A stretch of DNA of 64,000 nucleotides from DAOUKH01 sp964291475 (GCA_964291475.2 OZ220058.1:33310-97309), one strand, 5' to 3'. Shown: positions 8,187 through 16,676, counted from the first letter of the stretch. Made by a program: numbers and translations. Notes: a model not told the origin generated them from the sequence alone.

Positions 8187-9263
8187 TCAGCCGATTTCGA
8201 GGACGCCGCGGGCGACTTCGCCGCGATCGAGGGCCTGGAAGGCGGTGTTGACCTCTTCGAGGGGGAAGCGCTTCGTGATGAGCTCGTCGATCTTGAGGCT
8301 GCCCGCCTTGTAGAGGCCGAGGAGCTTGTTGAACTCGATGTGGGGCCGCGCCGTGCCGTACATCGAGCCGATGATGCTCTTCTCCATGATCAGGTCGCGG
8401 GCGTCGAGGTTGACCGCGGTGCGGACGGGCGCGTGGCCGACCCAGACGGTGATGCCGCGGAAGCGGGTGCAGTGCACGCTCTGGACGAAGGGCTCCTCGA
8501 CGAGGCCGATGGCCTCGAAGGCGTAGTGGACGCCCTTGCGGCCGGTGAGGTCCTTGATGCGGCGCACGGGGTCTTCCTTGGAGGCGTTGACGGTGTGGGT
8601 CGCGCCGAACTCGACGCCCATGTCGAGCTTGTTGTCGAGGACGTCGACGGCGATGATCGTGGTCGCGCCGGCGATGCGGGCGCCCTGGATGACGTTGAGG
8701 CCGACGCCGCCGCAGCCGAAGACGGCCACGGTGCTGCCGGCATGGACCCGGGCGGTGTTGATGGCCGCGCCGACTCCCGTGGTGACGCCGCAGCCTACCA
8801 GCGCCGCCTGGGGGAAGGGAATGTCCTTGTCGATGGGGACGGCGGCGACGTCGGGGACCATGGTGTACTCGCCCATCGTGCCGACGCCGGCCATCGGGTA
8901 GAGGGCGACGTCGCCCGCCGTGGGGTTGGCGCTGGGGCGGGGCGAGCGCTCGCAGAGGTTCGGGTAGCCAAGCTCGCAGGTCTCGCAGCGGCCGCAGTTC
9001 GTCTTCCAGGAAAGGACGACGTGGTCGCCCTGGGCTACGCCCTGCACGTTGGGGCCGACGGCCTCGACGATGCCGGCGCCCTCGTGGCCGAGGATGCTGG
9101 GCAGGGGCACGATGTCCCAGTCGCCCTTCACGACGTGCCAGTCGGAGTGGCAGACGCCGCTCGCCATGACCTTGACGAGCACCTCGCCGGGGCCGGGCTC
9201 GGGTATCTCGACGGACTGCACCTGGACGGGCTGCTTCACTTCATGCAGGACGGCGGCTTTCAT
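8187..9263 (-). CDS. Zinc-dependent medium-chain alcohol dehydrogenase
   Basis: This 358-residue MDR-superfamily enzyme oxidises alcohols or reduces aldehydes with a nicotinamide cofactor. C38 (GVCHSD) and H60-E61 (GHEGAG) are the catalytic zinc positions. C90, C93, C96 and C104 form the structural zinc lobe. The Rossmann motif is GCGGVGLNV (VAVFGCGGVG). The SWKTNCGRC lead-in and class-III-like length fit the NDMA-dependent / zinc alcohol dehydrogenase subgroup seen in Actinobacteria and Chloroflexota; the subgroup is an inference. The start ATG is supported by GAGGAGG six bases upstream. Nothing flanking suggests a particular alcohol. Confidence 0.93.
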   Translation of the reverse strand: MKAAVLHEVKQPVQVQSVEIPEPGPGEVLVKVMASGVCHSDWHVVKGDWDIVPLPSILGHEGAGIVEAVGPNVQGVAQGDHVVLSWKTNCGRCETCELGYPNLCERSPRPSANPTAGDVALYPMAGVGTMGEYTMVPDVAAVPIDKDIPFPQAALVGCGVTTGVGAAINTARVHAGSTVAVFGCGGVGLNVIQGARIAGATTIIAVDVLDNKLDMGVEFGATHTVNASKEDPVRRIKDLTGRKGVHYAFEAIGLVEEPFVQSVHCTRFRGITVWVGHAPVRTAVNLDARDLIMEKSIIGSMYGTARPHIEFNKLLGLYKAGSLKIDELITKRFPLEEVNTAFQALDRGEVARGVLEIG

Positions 9264-9560
9264 GCAAGGCCTCCTCGGGAGCGTCGGAGAGTGTGAGGGA
9301 TTGTAGACGCCGCGGCGGCGTGAAGGGAAGGGCGGGCGCTCGCGGATGGCCCGAGGCGGTCAGGAAGGGGGTCCCTCATCTCAATCTTCTCCCCTGGGGA
9401 GAAGAGGCAAGACCTCTCGGCCCTGCCCCACCGGCGCGCCCACCGGCGCGCGCCCTCTCTCAAATCTCCGCCAGAGGGGGAGAGGGAAGACCTAGTCCCG
9501 CGCTGCCTGCCCGTGCCCTCCCTCAATTTCTCTCGGCGGGAGGGAGGCTTAGTGCAGGTC
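9264..9560. repeat. Intergenic dispersed repeats (families A and B)
   Basis: No gene is visible. The space holds a family A unit (CCCTCATCTCAATC followed by a CTTCTCCCCTGGGGAGAAG palindrome, about 9369-9405). A duplicated CACCGGCGCG string and a family B unit (CCCTCTCTCAAATC with a GGGGGAGAGG arm, about 9454-9487) follow. A third palindromic CCCTCCCTC/GAGGGAGG pair lies near 9515-9548. All have relatives in other intergenic gaps of the window. Confidence 0.7.
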
Positions 9561-9977
9561 CTAGCCCCGGGTGAAGAGGCCGAGGGGGCGGCGGAGGGTG
9601 GCGACGAGGCCGTAGGCGAGCTCGTGGAGGAGCCAGAGCGGGGGCAGGCCGAGGAGGGCGGCGATGGGGGCCAGACGCGTGAGGAGGGCGGCGCGGCGCA
9701 TGGCTTCGCCGGCGTGGTACTCGACGCCATCGGGCGTCACGAGGTGGACGGAGCGGCGCACGTCGTCGGGGGTGAGCGATTCGAGGAGGCCGTTGCCCGG
9801 GAGATCGTCGAATGGAATGGCGGTGATGGGCGTCTTGGCCATGCCGGTCACCCACCTCACCGAGGCGGCGCAGAAGGCTCAGTCGCCGTTGTAGACCAGG
9901 ACGTGGCGCTCCGGCGGGGTCGCCGCGCGCGTCGGGCTGTGGCGGCGCCACAGTGCGCGGAAGGCCTTTCGAAGCAC
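9561..9977 (-). CDS. Probable selenoprotein: DCC-family (DUF393) thiol-disulfide oxidoreductase with UxxC motif
   Basis: Read from the GTG at 9977 with UGA decoded as selenocysteine, the product is 138 residues. GTG has a strong GGGGAGG six bases upstream. The family signature Y-D/N-G-D-C-x-F-C appears as V-Y-N-G-D-U33-A-F-C36: the first redox cysteine of CxxC is replaced by UGA (9879-9881). The frame continues without another stop through a complete DCC domain (SVRWVTGMAKTPITAIPFDD and a C-terminal hydrophobic helix). A 7-bp hairpin with a GGT loop begins within SECIS-like distance (9852-9868). DCC proteins are thioredoxin-fold redox enzymes. A conventional caller would report only the downstream fragment from about 9860. 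The alternative is a nonsense mutation or base error, less likely given a second such gene at 24.2 kb. Confidence 0.72.
9852..9868 (-). promoter_or_regulatory. Putative bacterial SECIS hairpin for the DCC selenoprotein
   Basis: On the coding strand the stem CCGCCTC / GAGGTGG (seven pairs, one G-U) closes a GGT triloop. The loop starts 17 nt after the UGA. Bacterial SECIS elements lie immediately downstream of UGA with the apical loop about 16-37 nt away and a guanosine at or near the start of the loop, and this fits. Folding was judged by eye only. Confidence 0.5.
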
Positions 9978-10079
9978 GCTCTGCCTCCCCTAGGGTCTCG
10001 TCGGCCAAGGATAGCACCGGCGGTGCGGGGGGCATGCGTTCCGCCCGTGCTACACTCGGTTTGCGCTGGGGTGTTCCTT

Positions 10080-10868
10080 ATGTCCGACTCCCGGTTCTAC
10101 AAGACGGAGGGGATCGTCATCCGGCTCGTCCCCATCGGCGAGGCGGACCGGGTGGTGACGCTGTTCACGCCGCAGCACGGCAAGGCGCGGGCGGTGGCGC
10201 GGGGCGCGCGGCGGGTGAAGAGCCGGGTCGGCGGCCACGTCGAGCTGCTGGCCCGCGTCCGGGTCCTCATCCGGCGCGGCAAGACCCTCGACGTGCTCTC
10301 CCAGGCGGAGACGCTCGACAGCAACGCCCCGCTGCGCGAGGACCTCTGGCGCACGACCTGCGGACTCTACATCGCGGAGCTGGTCGACCGGTTCAGCCGC
10401 GAGGAGCTGGAGAACACCGGTCTGTACCACCTGTTGCGCCGCTGCCTCGGCGACCTCCCCACCGCGCCCAGTCCCGACCTGTTGACCCGCTACTTCGAGG
10501 TGCGGATGCTGGCGCTGACCGGCTTCCAGCCCGAGGTCTTCCGCTGCGTGCAATGCGGCGCCGACCTGACCCCCGCGCCCCAGGCATTCAGTCCCGCCGC
10601 CGGGGGCGTCATCTGCCCTTCCTGCCGGGGCGGGGAGGGCGCCGGGCTGCGTGCCCTGAGCCTGAACGCGCTCAAGGTGTTGCGGCTCTTCCTGCGCTCC
10701 GACCTCGACGCCGCGATGGGGGTGCGGGTACAGGAAGAGCTCGCGGTTGAATTGGAGCACGTACTCAGGCAATATATCCGCCACGTGCTCGAACAAGACA
10801 TGAAGAGCACCGATTTCCTCGACCTGCTCCGCAGGCAGCGGGAAACGCTGTCCGCGTCCACGTCCTGA
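10080..10868 (+). CDS. recO: DNA repair protein RecO
   Basis: RecO anneals single strands and, with RecR, displaces SSB so that RecA can load. The 262-residue protein has the N-terminal OB-fold opening (FYKTEGIVIRLVPIGEADRVVTLFT), the helical middle with CGLYIAELVDRFSREELEN, and a zinc module CVQC with a later CPSC. The start was placed at the ATG at 10080; the much longer upstream frame crosses the divergent DCC gene and repeats and is not credible. An extended -10-like TGC-TACACT lies about 25 bp before the start (10050-10055). It is followed 17 bp later by the biotin carboxylase gene, probably in one operon. Confidence 0.94.
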   Translation: MSDSRFYKTEGIVIRLVPIGEADRVVTLFTPQHGKARAVARGARRVKSRVGGHVELLARVRVLIRRGKTLDVLSQAETLDSNAPLREDLWRTTCGLYIAELVDRFSREELENTGLYHLLRRCLGDLPTAPSPDLLTRYFEVRMLALTGFQPEVFRCVQCGADLTPAPQAFSPAAGGVICPSCRGGEGAGLRALSLNALKVLRLFLRSDLDAAMGVRVQEELAVELEHVLRQYIRHVLEQDMKSTDFLDLLRRQRETLSASTS

Positions 10869-10885
10869 GGCCCCGCGAGACGCCC

Positions 10886-12397
10886 GTGCTCCGAAAAATC
10901 CTGGTCGCGAATAGAGGCGAGATCGCCCTGCGCGTCATGCGGACGTGCGAGGACATGGGGCTGGGCATGGTCGCGATCTTCTCCGAGGCCGACCGGCTGT
11001 CGCCCCACGTCGTCTACGCCGATGAGGCGTACCTGCTCGGCCCGCCTCCGCCCACCGAAAGCTATCTCAACTTCGACCGCATCCTGAGCATCGCCAAGGA
11101 GTCGGGCGCCGACGCCATCCACCCGGGCTACGGCTTCATCGCCGAAAACGCCGACTTCGCCGACGCCTGCGCCGACGCGGGAATCACCTTCATCGGCCCC
11201 AGCGGGCAGATGATCCGGCAGATGGGCGACAAGCTGGAGGCGCGCCGCATCATGGAGCAGGCCGGCGTGCCGGTCGTGCCCGGCGGCGACACCCCCGCCG
11301 ACGCCCTCGACGACGCCTTGGCCCTGGCCGAGCGGATCGGCTATCCGGTGTTGGTCAAGCCTTCCGGCGGCGGGGGCGGCAAGGGCATGCACGTCGTTCA
11401 CGAGCCCGGCGGCATGGCCGACGCGCTGCGGATCGCGGCCAACGAGGCCCGGTCGGCCTTCGGCGACCCCACGCTCTACCTCGAAAAGTACCTGCAGCCG
11501 GTGCGCCACATCGAGATCCAGATGGTGCGCGACAACTTCGGCAACGTGCTCCACCTCGGCGAGCGGGAGTGCTCCGTGCAGCGCCGCCACCAGAAGATCA
11601 TCGAGGAGAGCCCCTCGGTCGCCGTCGACGAGAAGGTACGCGCGGGGCTCGTGCAGGCCGGCATCAACGCGGTGAACGCCGTCGACTACCTGGGCGTGGG
11701 CACGATCGAGTTCCTGCTCGACGGCGACGGCAACTTCTACTTCCTCGAAATGAACACGCGCCTCCAGGTGGAGCACACCGTCACCGAGATGGTGACGGGC
11801 CTCGACCTCGTCGAGCAGCAGATCAAGGTCGCCAGCGGCCTGGAGCTGGAGCTGTCGCAGGAGGACGTCCAGTTCAGCGGCTGGTCGATCGAGTGCCGCA
11901 TCTCGGCCGAGGACCCCTACAACCGGTTCATGCCGAGCCCGGGGCTCATCGAATTGCTCTACGAGCCCGGCGGCCCCGGCGTCCGCGTCGACACCGGCGT
12001 GTCGAAGGGGTTCGAGGTGCCGATCTTCTACGACCCCATGATCGCGAAGCTGATCACGTGGGGCACCGACCGCGACCAGGCGCGGCGGCGAATGAAGCGG
12101 GCGCTGCGCGACTATCAGATCCTCGGCATCCGCAACAACATCCCGTTCCTGATCTCGCTGATCGAGGAGCCGGACTTCATCTCGGGCAACATCCACACCG
12201 GATTCCTCGAAGAACACGTCGAGCTCTTCGACGAGCGGCCCAACGAGAATCCGGACTTCGCCGCCGTCGTCGCGACGGTGCTCGACCATCAGAACAAGGG
12301 CGCCCGCAGGAACGGAACTGTCGCCGAGCCGTCCAACGGGAAGAAGTCGTCGGCGTGGCGGCAGGGGCTGCGCAGCTGGGACCGGCCATGGCCGTAG
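10886..12397 (+). CDS. accC: Biotin carboxylase subunit (acetyl/propionyl-CoA carboxylase)
   Basis: This ATP-grasp enzyme carboxylates biotin using bicarbonate and ATP. The GTG start gives the canonical opening LRKILVANRGEIALRVMRTCEDMG. The central ATP loop VLVKPSGGGGGKGMHVV, the KYLQPVRHIEIQ strand, the FLEMNTRLQVEHTVTEMVTG catalytic segment and the AEDPYNRFMPSPG C-terminal signature are all intact. At 503 residues it is about 50 longer than the minimal AccC, with a basic, low-complexity C-terminal tail. It overlaps by 10 bp the biotin carrier gene, so the two are coupled. No carboxyltransferase subunit is in the window, so the acyl-CoA substrate is undetermined. Confidence 0.94.
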   Translation: MLRKILVANRGEIALRVMRTCEDMGLGMVAIFSEADRLSPHVVYADEAYLLGPPPPTESYLNFDRILSIAKESGADAIHPGYGFIAENADFADACADAGITFIGPSGQMIRQMGDKLEARRIMEQAGVPVVPGGDTPADALDDALALAERIGYPVLVKPSGGGGGKGMHVVHEPGGMADALRIAANEARSAFGDPTLYLEKYLQPVRHIEIQMVRDNFGNVLHLGERECSVQRRHQKIIEESPSVAVDEKVRAGLVQAGINAVNAVDYLGVGTIEFLLDGDGNFYFLEMNTRLQVEHTVTEMVTGLDLVEQQIKVASGLELELSQEDVQFSGWSIECRISAEDPYNRFMPSPGLIELLYEPGGPGVRVDTGVSKGFEVPIFYDPMIAKLITWGTDRDQARRRMKRALRDYQILGIRNNIPFLISLIEEPDFISGNIHTGFLEEHVELFDERPNENPDFAAVVATVLDHQNKGARRNGTVAEPSNGKKSSAWRQGLRSWDRPWP

Positions 12398-12897
12398 AGC
12401 GCTTTCGCGTGCTCGTCGACGGCGAGCCGTATGAATTGACCGTCGAGCAGGGAGACGGCCGCCTCGTCGTGAAGTCCGACGAAAAGGAGTGGGTCGCGGA
12501 CCTGCAGCAGTTCAGCGGCACCAACCTCGTCTCGCTGATCCTTGACGGGCGCTCGCTCGAGTTCCTGGTCGACAAGACCGGCGACCGCTACTCCGTACTC
12601 CGCTTGACCGAGCGCTACGACGTGACGGTGCGCCCGGCCTGGGCCACGGGGCAGGGCGGCGGCTTCGGGGATGACGCGACGGGGGAAGTCGCCATCGAGA
12701 GCCCCATCGTGGGGGTGGTGGTCGACGTGCAGGTGGAGCGCGGGCAGGACGTGAGCAAGGGCGACCTCCTGCTCGTCATCGAGGCGATGAAGATGCAGAA
12801 CGAGATCCGCGCCCCGCGGGACGGCGTCGTCAAGGCGCTCAGGGCCAAGATCGGCGACAAGGTCGCCATGCGCCAGCCGCTGCTCGTGCTCGGCTAG
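12388..12897 (+). CDS. Biotin carboxyl carrier protein
   Basis: This 169-residue biotin carrier partners the preceding carboxylase. The C-terminal biotinyl domain has the A-M-K-M motif in VIEAMKMQNEIRAP, with K135 the expected biotinylation site. It is preceded by the swinging-domain turn ESPIVGVVVDVQVERGQDVSKGD. The N-terminal 90 residues form a separate beta-rich region (RFRVLVDGEPYELTVEQ), which is more like the BT/biotinyl region of acyl-CoA carboxylases than E. coli AccB. The start codon lies inside the accC stop region (10-bp overlap). Its TAG shares the tetranucleotide CTAG (12894-12897) with the stop of the convergent MFS gene. Confidence 0.9.
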   Translation: MAVERFRVLVDGEPYELTVEQGDGRLVVKSDEKEWVADLQQFSGTNLVSLILDGRSLEFLVDKTGDRYSVLRLTERYDVTVRPAWATGQGGGFGDDATGEVAIESPIVGVVVDVQVERGQDVSKGDLLLVIEAMKMQNEIRAPRDGVVKALRAKIGDKVAMRQPLLVLG

Positions 12898-14162
12898 CTC
12901 CGCGCCGCAGCCCGCGCCTCCCGCCAGGAGGCGACCGCCAGGACCGCCGCCGCCGTGAGCCCCGTCATGCCGGCGGCGAGGTACATGGTGCGGAAGCCGG
13001 CCTCTTGAAGTATGAGGCCCATGACGAAGGCGCCGCCGAAGAGGCCGATGTCCACGCCCAGGGCGAAGGTCGCCGAGGCCGAGCCGAGGCGCTCGCCGCC
13101 GGCCCTGTCGAGCAGCAGCGCCTGGAGGCCGGGTTGCACGAATCCCGCGCCGAAGCCGGCCAGCGCCGCGCCGATGGGCAGCATCCACGGGGTCTGCACC
13201 AGCCCGATGAGGACGGTGGCGGCGGACATCATCACGAACGCCGGCACCATCGAGTAGGCCCGCGGGAACCGGTCGAGCAGCCGTCCGCTGAAGAACCGGG
13301 ACAGGACGATGCTCACCGCGGTGACGGTATAGAACGAGAGTCCCACGTTCGCGACGCCGATCTCCTCGGCGTAGATGGGCGCGAAGATGTTGAGGGAGAC
13401 GAAGTTCACCACGGAAAGAAGCTGCAACCCGGCGGGCAGGAGGGCCTTCCGGTTGATCATCTGCTTGATGCGGGTGAGGGGCGAGACGTCCGGCTGCTTC
13501 ACCGGCGTGTAGACCTCGCTGAGCTGGCGGGTCAGGTAGATACAGATGAGGCCGATGACGCCGGCGATGAGGAAGGCGGTGGCGAAGTTCAGGTCGGCGC
13601 CGCCGACGTCGCTGCCGGAGCCGGGGTACCAGCGCCGCAGCTCCTGTTCGAAGCCGTGGAGGAAGCCGGCCTTCAGGATGAAGGTGGCGAGCAGGGGCGC
13701 GAGCGCCAAGGCGAGGTTGTTGGCCATGCCCCAGTAGCCCATCGCCTGGCCCCGCTTCGAGGCGGGGGCGATGTCGCCGGCGTAGGCCAGGGAGGCGGTG
13801 AAGAAGAGCGAGATGCCGGCCCCGGCGGCGAGCCGCACCGGCCACAGGAAGACGGTGTCGGAGACGAACCCGTAGGAGAAGGCGCTGACGGTGAGGATCA
13901 CCGCGCCGAGCGTGATGAACCGCTTGCGCCCCTGTTCGTCGACGAGCCGCCCGGAGAAGGGACGCAGGCAGATCGAGACGATGCTCGAACCGCCGATCAG
14001 CGCGCCGATGAGGGCCGGCGTCCCGCCGAGGGCGTCGATGAAGATGGGGAGAATGGGGAAGAAGAAGACGAAGCCGCCGAAGAAGGCGAAGGTGGCGAAG
14101 AATATGAAGACGAAGTTGCGGGTGAAGACACGCTCGCCGGAACCCGTCGGCGGCGGGTTCAT
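12894..14162 (-). CDS. Major facilitator superfamily transporter
   Basis: This 422-residue polytopic membrane protein has about 12 hydrophobic segments. The MFS loop 2-3 signature appears as RPFSGRLVDEQGRKRFITLG near residue 65 and again in weaker form in the second half (SRFFSGRLLDRFPRAY). A cytoplasmic central loop at about residues 200-245 separates the halves. An Arg-rich C-terminus (SWREARAAARS) follows the last helix. The substrate cannot be told; the overall look is that of a drug or small-metabolite efflux permease. It is convergent with and 4 bp overlapping the biotin carrier gene. Its upstream side faces a repeat-filled spacer. Confidence 0.88.
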   Translation of the reverse strand: MNPPPTGSGERVFTRNFVFIFFATFAFFGGFVFFFPILPIFIDALGGTPALIGALIGGSSIVSICLRPFSGRLVDEQGRKRFITLGAVILTVSAFSYGFVSDTVFLWPVRLAAGAGISLFFTASLAYAGDIAPASKRGQAMGYWGMANNLALALAPLLATFILKAGFLHGFEQELRRWYPGSGSDVGGADLNFATAFLIAGVIGLICIYLTRQLSEVYTPVKQPDVSPLTRIKQMINRKALLPAGLQLLSVVNFVSLNIFAPIYAEEIGVANVGLSFYTVTAVSIVLSRFFSGRLLDRFPRAYSMVPAFVMMSAATVLIGLVQTPWMLPIGAALAGFGAGFVQPGLQALLLDRAGGERLGSASATFALGVDIGLFGGAFVMGLILQEAGFRTMYLAAGMTGLTAAAVLAVASWREARAAARS

Positions 14163-14607
14163 GCCGGGGGTCCCCTTCGAATTCGCAACTGCGCCATAGT
14201 CAGACGGCCCCGCGCGGAGGGCGCGGGCGGCCCGAAGGAATCTAGCCTATACCGGCGGGCTAGGGCAACGGGCGGGGGTGGCGGGGCCCCTCATCTCAAT
14301 CTTCTCGCGGGGGGACCTTTGCGTAACCTTGGGCCTACCCCGTGAGGCCGTTCGGGGGATAGGAACGGGCGATTCGCGAATCGCCCCTACAGGGGAGGGG
14401 AGAAGACCCCGCCCACACCCCTGGGCAACCACGAGGGTTGCCCCTACATGGATGATCCGCCGGGGTCGGAGGTTGTGCCAAGGCCTCCGGGGGGAGAAGA
14501 GGTAAGACCACCCGGCCCCACCCCGGCCCTCTCTCAGTCTCTCCCAGAGGGAGAGAGGGAAGACCGCCCCGGCGCGCCCTTTGCGGAAGGGCGGGGGGAG
14601 GGCGGGG
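14163..14607. repeat. Composite dispersed repeat block
   Basis: No coding region is visible. In order the block contains a family A start (CCCCTCATCTCAATC, about 14284), then GCGTAACCTTGGGCCTACCCC. Next come the perfect palindrome GGGCGATTCGCGAATCGCCC (about 14368-14387) and the inverted repeat GGGCAACCACGAGGGTTGCCC (about 14424-14444) with ATGGATGATCCGCCG after it. A family B unit (CCCTCTCTCAGTC with a GAGAGAGG arm, about 14528-14562) closes the block. The order and wording are repeated in inverse orientation at 21110-21310, so these are two copies of one composite element. Confidence 0.75.
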
Positions 14608-15687
14608 CTAGTGGATGGGCTTGGACTCGACGAGGCCGCCGTAGGGGAGGAGGGCGTGGACGAAGGCGCCGGCGGGGCCGCCGGCAATGACGACGTTGAC
14701 GTCCTCCGGCGTCCGGGCGCAGCCCACGCGGCGTTCGTCGTCGCCGGGGGCGACGGTCCCGCCTCGGGGCGAGATGGGGCCGGGGATCGAGGGCCAGCCG
14801 TGCTCCTTGGCCCAGCGCGCGGTGCGCGTCGTCTTCTCGAAGAAGGCGGTACGGATGTCGGCCTTGGTCCAGCCGTCGCGGACGAAGTGTTCGGCGCACT
14901 CGGGCGGGATGACGAGCATCGAGAAGGCCTTGGCGACGTGGCCGCCCTCGGCGAGGTAGTGCGCGATGGTGTCGACGACGGCCTCGGCGCCGTGGTCGGC
15001 GTGCGCGGAGATCTGGAGATGGCCCGCCGTGGGAAAGACCGTCACCACGCTCTGGGCGGCCTCGAAGCCGCGCTCGACGTGGAGCGGGACGAGCGAGGGG
15101 AAGTCCTCCTCGTTCTCGACGATGTGGTAGCCGGCGTACTTGCCGGGCTGGCCCATCGTCGAGCGGTCGAGGATGTCGCGGCCGGCGAGGTCGCCGTGCC
15201 CGGCGCCGGGCACCGACCCCATGACGTTGATCTGCGCGAGGCGAACGGCGCGCCCAATGGAGGAGTTGGCGCGGTTCCCCGGCCCGAGGACGTTGCCCCG
15301 GTAGTTCATCCCAAGCTCGTTGCGGATGGGGCCGTTGACGACGAAGCCGACGGCCATGCCGCCGGTCGAGGCGTTGCCGCCGTGCAGCCCGATCCTGGGA
15401 CTCGCCATCGCCTCGATGATGGCGATGACGACGGGGAAGTACTCGGGCAGGCAGCCGGCCATCACCGCGTTGATGGCCAGCTTCTCGACGGTAAGGACGC
15501 GGCGGCGCTCGTAGTACTCGCCGACGACGTCGCCGGCCGGGCGGCCCGACGCCTCGACGAAGCGGGCGACCCGCTCCTCGGTCGGCGGGATGATCGGCAG
15601 GCCGTCGGTCCAGCCCTTCGCGTGGTAGAGCTCGACCGCCGCTTCGAAGCCGTCGACGTCGTACTGTTCCGAGGAGAGTGGCTCCAA
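14608..15687 (-). CDS. Conserved GWTDGLP-motif protein, function unknown
   Basis: This protein of about 360 residues opens with ELYHAKGWTDGLPIIPPTEERVARF. It then shows TVEKLAINAVMAGCLPEYFPVV, a Gly/Asn-rich NGPIRNELGMNYRGNVLGPGNRANSSIGRA segment and GQPGKYAGYHIVENEEDFP. These are clearly conserved blocks, but I cannot assign a reaction. There is no signal peptide or membrane helix. A GTG at 15759 would lengthen it by 24 residues and overlap the MaoC gene by 20 bp. I prefer the TTG at 15687 because a good promoter (TTGACA, 17 bp, TATGCT at 15743-15715) would place transcription start just upstream of it. Its neighbours (MaoC hydratases, CoA-transferases) hint at acyl-CoA or organic acid metabolism, by context only. 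Confidence 0.65.
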   Translation of the reverse strand: MEPLSSEQYDVDGFEAAVELYHAKGWTDGLPIIPPTEERVARFVEASGRPAGDVVGEYYERRRVLTVEKLAINAVMAGCLPEYFPVVIAIIEAMASPRIGLHGGNASTGGMAVGFVVNGPIRNELGMNYRGNVLGPGNRANSSIGRAVRLAQINVMGSVPGAGHGDLAGRDILDRSTMGQPGKYAGYHIVENEEDFPSLVPLHVERGFEAAQSVVTVFPTAGHLQISAHADHGAEAVVDTIAHYLAEGGHVAKAFSMLVIPPECAEHFVRDGWTKADIRTAFFEKTTRTARWAKEHGWPSIPGPISPRGGTVAPGDDERRVGCARTPEDVNVVIAGGPAGAFVHALLPYGGLVESKPIH

Positions 15688-15714
15688 GATGCGCCCCGTC
15701 CCTGAGATGGCGGG

Positions 15715-15743
15715 AGCATAGGGAGGCCGCCGGACGGTGTCAA
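15715..15743 (-). promoter_or_regulatory. Promoter (TTGACA, 17-bp spacer, TATGCT)
   Basis: On the minus strand TTGACA (15743-15738) and TATGCT (15720-15715) are 17 bp apart, a near-consensus vegetative promoter. The -35 overlaps the TGA stop of the MaoC gene and sits in the recurrent CCCCCGCGTTGACA string. It points at the GWTDGLP gene and argues for its downstream start. Confidence 0.65.
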
Positions 15744-16183
15744 CGCGGGGGGTTGCCACCGAGGGGAAGGCGGAGCACGGCCTCGCCGGCCACGGAGGTG
15801 GAGCCGTCGTCCTTCTCGATCCACACGTCGCAGCGCAACATGCCGGCGCCGTCTTCGACCCACCGCTCGCGGACGAGGCCCCGCACCGTCAACCGCTCGC
15901 CGGGATGGGTCTGGGCGTGGTTGCGGGCGGAAATCTTGCGGATGGCGCCGGGGTCGCCGGCGAATCGGACGAGCATCTGCTCGATGTAGGCGACCATCTG
16001 GGGAGCGGCGACCAGGATATCGCGGTAGCCCTCGGAGAGGGCATGGTCGCGGTCGTAGTGGATGCGGTGGGAGGTCCACATCGCGACACCGTAGAGGAAC
16101 AGCGATATCTGCGTCGGCGTCTTGACGAACGGCCCGATCTCCTGGTCGACGGCGGTGGCTTCGTAGGTGGTCGTCTCGATCAT
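15740..16183 (-). CDS. MaoC-family (hot-dog) dehydratase subunit, C-terminal type
   Basis: This 147-residue hot-dog-fold protein has the helix FLYGVAMWTSHRIHYDRDHALSEGYRDILVAAPQMVAYIEQML. It includes the W-x-x-H-R-I-H-Y-D segment, where the His/Asp pair resembles the hydratase-2 active site. It lies 4 bp downstream of a second hot-dog gene (16188-16676) on the same strand. Such split pairs form two-domain enoyl-CoA hydratase / MaoC dehydratases in which one half carries the catalytic residues. The likely role is hydration or dehydration of a CoA thioester, by family and context. Its last codons (PPR stop) lie in the promoter string for the downstream gene. Confidence 0.82.
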   Translation of the reverse strand: MIETTTYEATAVDQEIGPFVKTPTQISLFLYGVAMWTSHRIHYDRDHALSEGYRDILVAAPQMVAYIEQMLVRFAGDPGAIRKISARNHAQTHPGERLTVRGLVRERWVEDGAGMLRCDVWIEKDDGSTSVAGEAVLRLPLGGNPPR

Positions 16184-16187
16184 GGCG

Positions 16188-16676
16188 CTACCGGAAGATG
16201 GTCGTCTTGATTTCGACGGCGACCTGCTCGCCGCGCTGGTTGGTGTAGCTGTCGCGGTTGATTTGGAAGATCAAGCGCCCGCTGCGGCCCTGCTTCTCGT
16301 AGATGTCGAGCACGGTGGAGGTCAGGGTGAGCACGTCGCCGGGGCGCACCGGCTCGAAGACCTCGACCTCCTGGCTTCCCGCCATCGAGCGGCCGTAGAC
16401 GCCGGGGACGGAGCGGTCGGGGTACTGGCCGTCTTCCTGCAACTCCGATTCGAGCAGCACCTTCCGGAGCGGGGCGCGATAGAACATGCGGGGCGCGATG
16501 ATCCCGCCGTACTGGGTGCCCTTGGCATACTCCTCGTCGTAGTAGAGCGGGTTCCAGTCGTCGGTGCCCGCGAGGTACTCGCGTATCTGGCGCAGCGACA
16601 CCGGGTCGCTGACCTCGACGGTCTCGTGCCCGATCCAGCGCTTCGCCTCGTCGGTCATGTAGGGGAGCTCGGGCAT
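16188..16676 (-). CDS. FAS1-like / MaoC N-terminal hot-dog dehydratase subunit
   Basis: This 162-residue protein begins MPELPYMTDEAKRWIGHETVEV, the typical start of the FAS1-like dehydratase (MaoC N-terminal) family. The motif DDWNPLYYDEEYAKGTQYGGIIAPRMFYRAPL corresponds to the hot-dog central helix. The ATG at 16676 is chosen because GGAGGG precedes it by five bases; a longer frame to 16805 would run into the divergent gene. It pairs with the adjacent MaoC subunit 4 bp downstream to make a heteromeric hydratase. It is transcribed divergently from the CaiB/BaiF genes starting at 16768, consistent with one acyl-CoA pathway under a shared control region. Confidence 0.82.
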   Translation of the reverse strand: MPELPYMTDEAKRWIGHETVEVSDPVSLRQIREYLAGTDDWNPLYYDEEYAKGTQYGGIIAPRMFYRAPLRKVLLESELQEDGQYPDRSVPGVYGRSMAGSQEVEVFEPVRPGDVLTLTSTVLDIYEKQGRSGRLIFQINRDSYTNQRGEQVAVEIKTTIFR

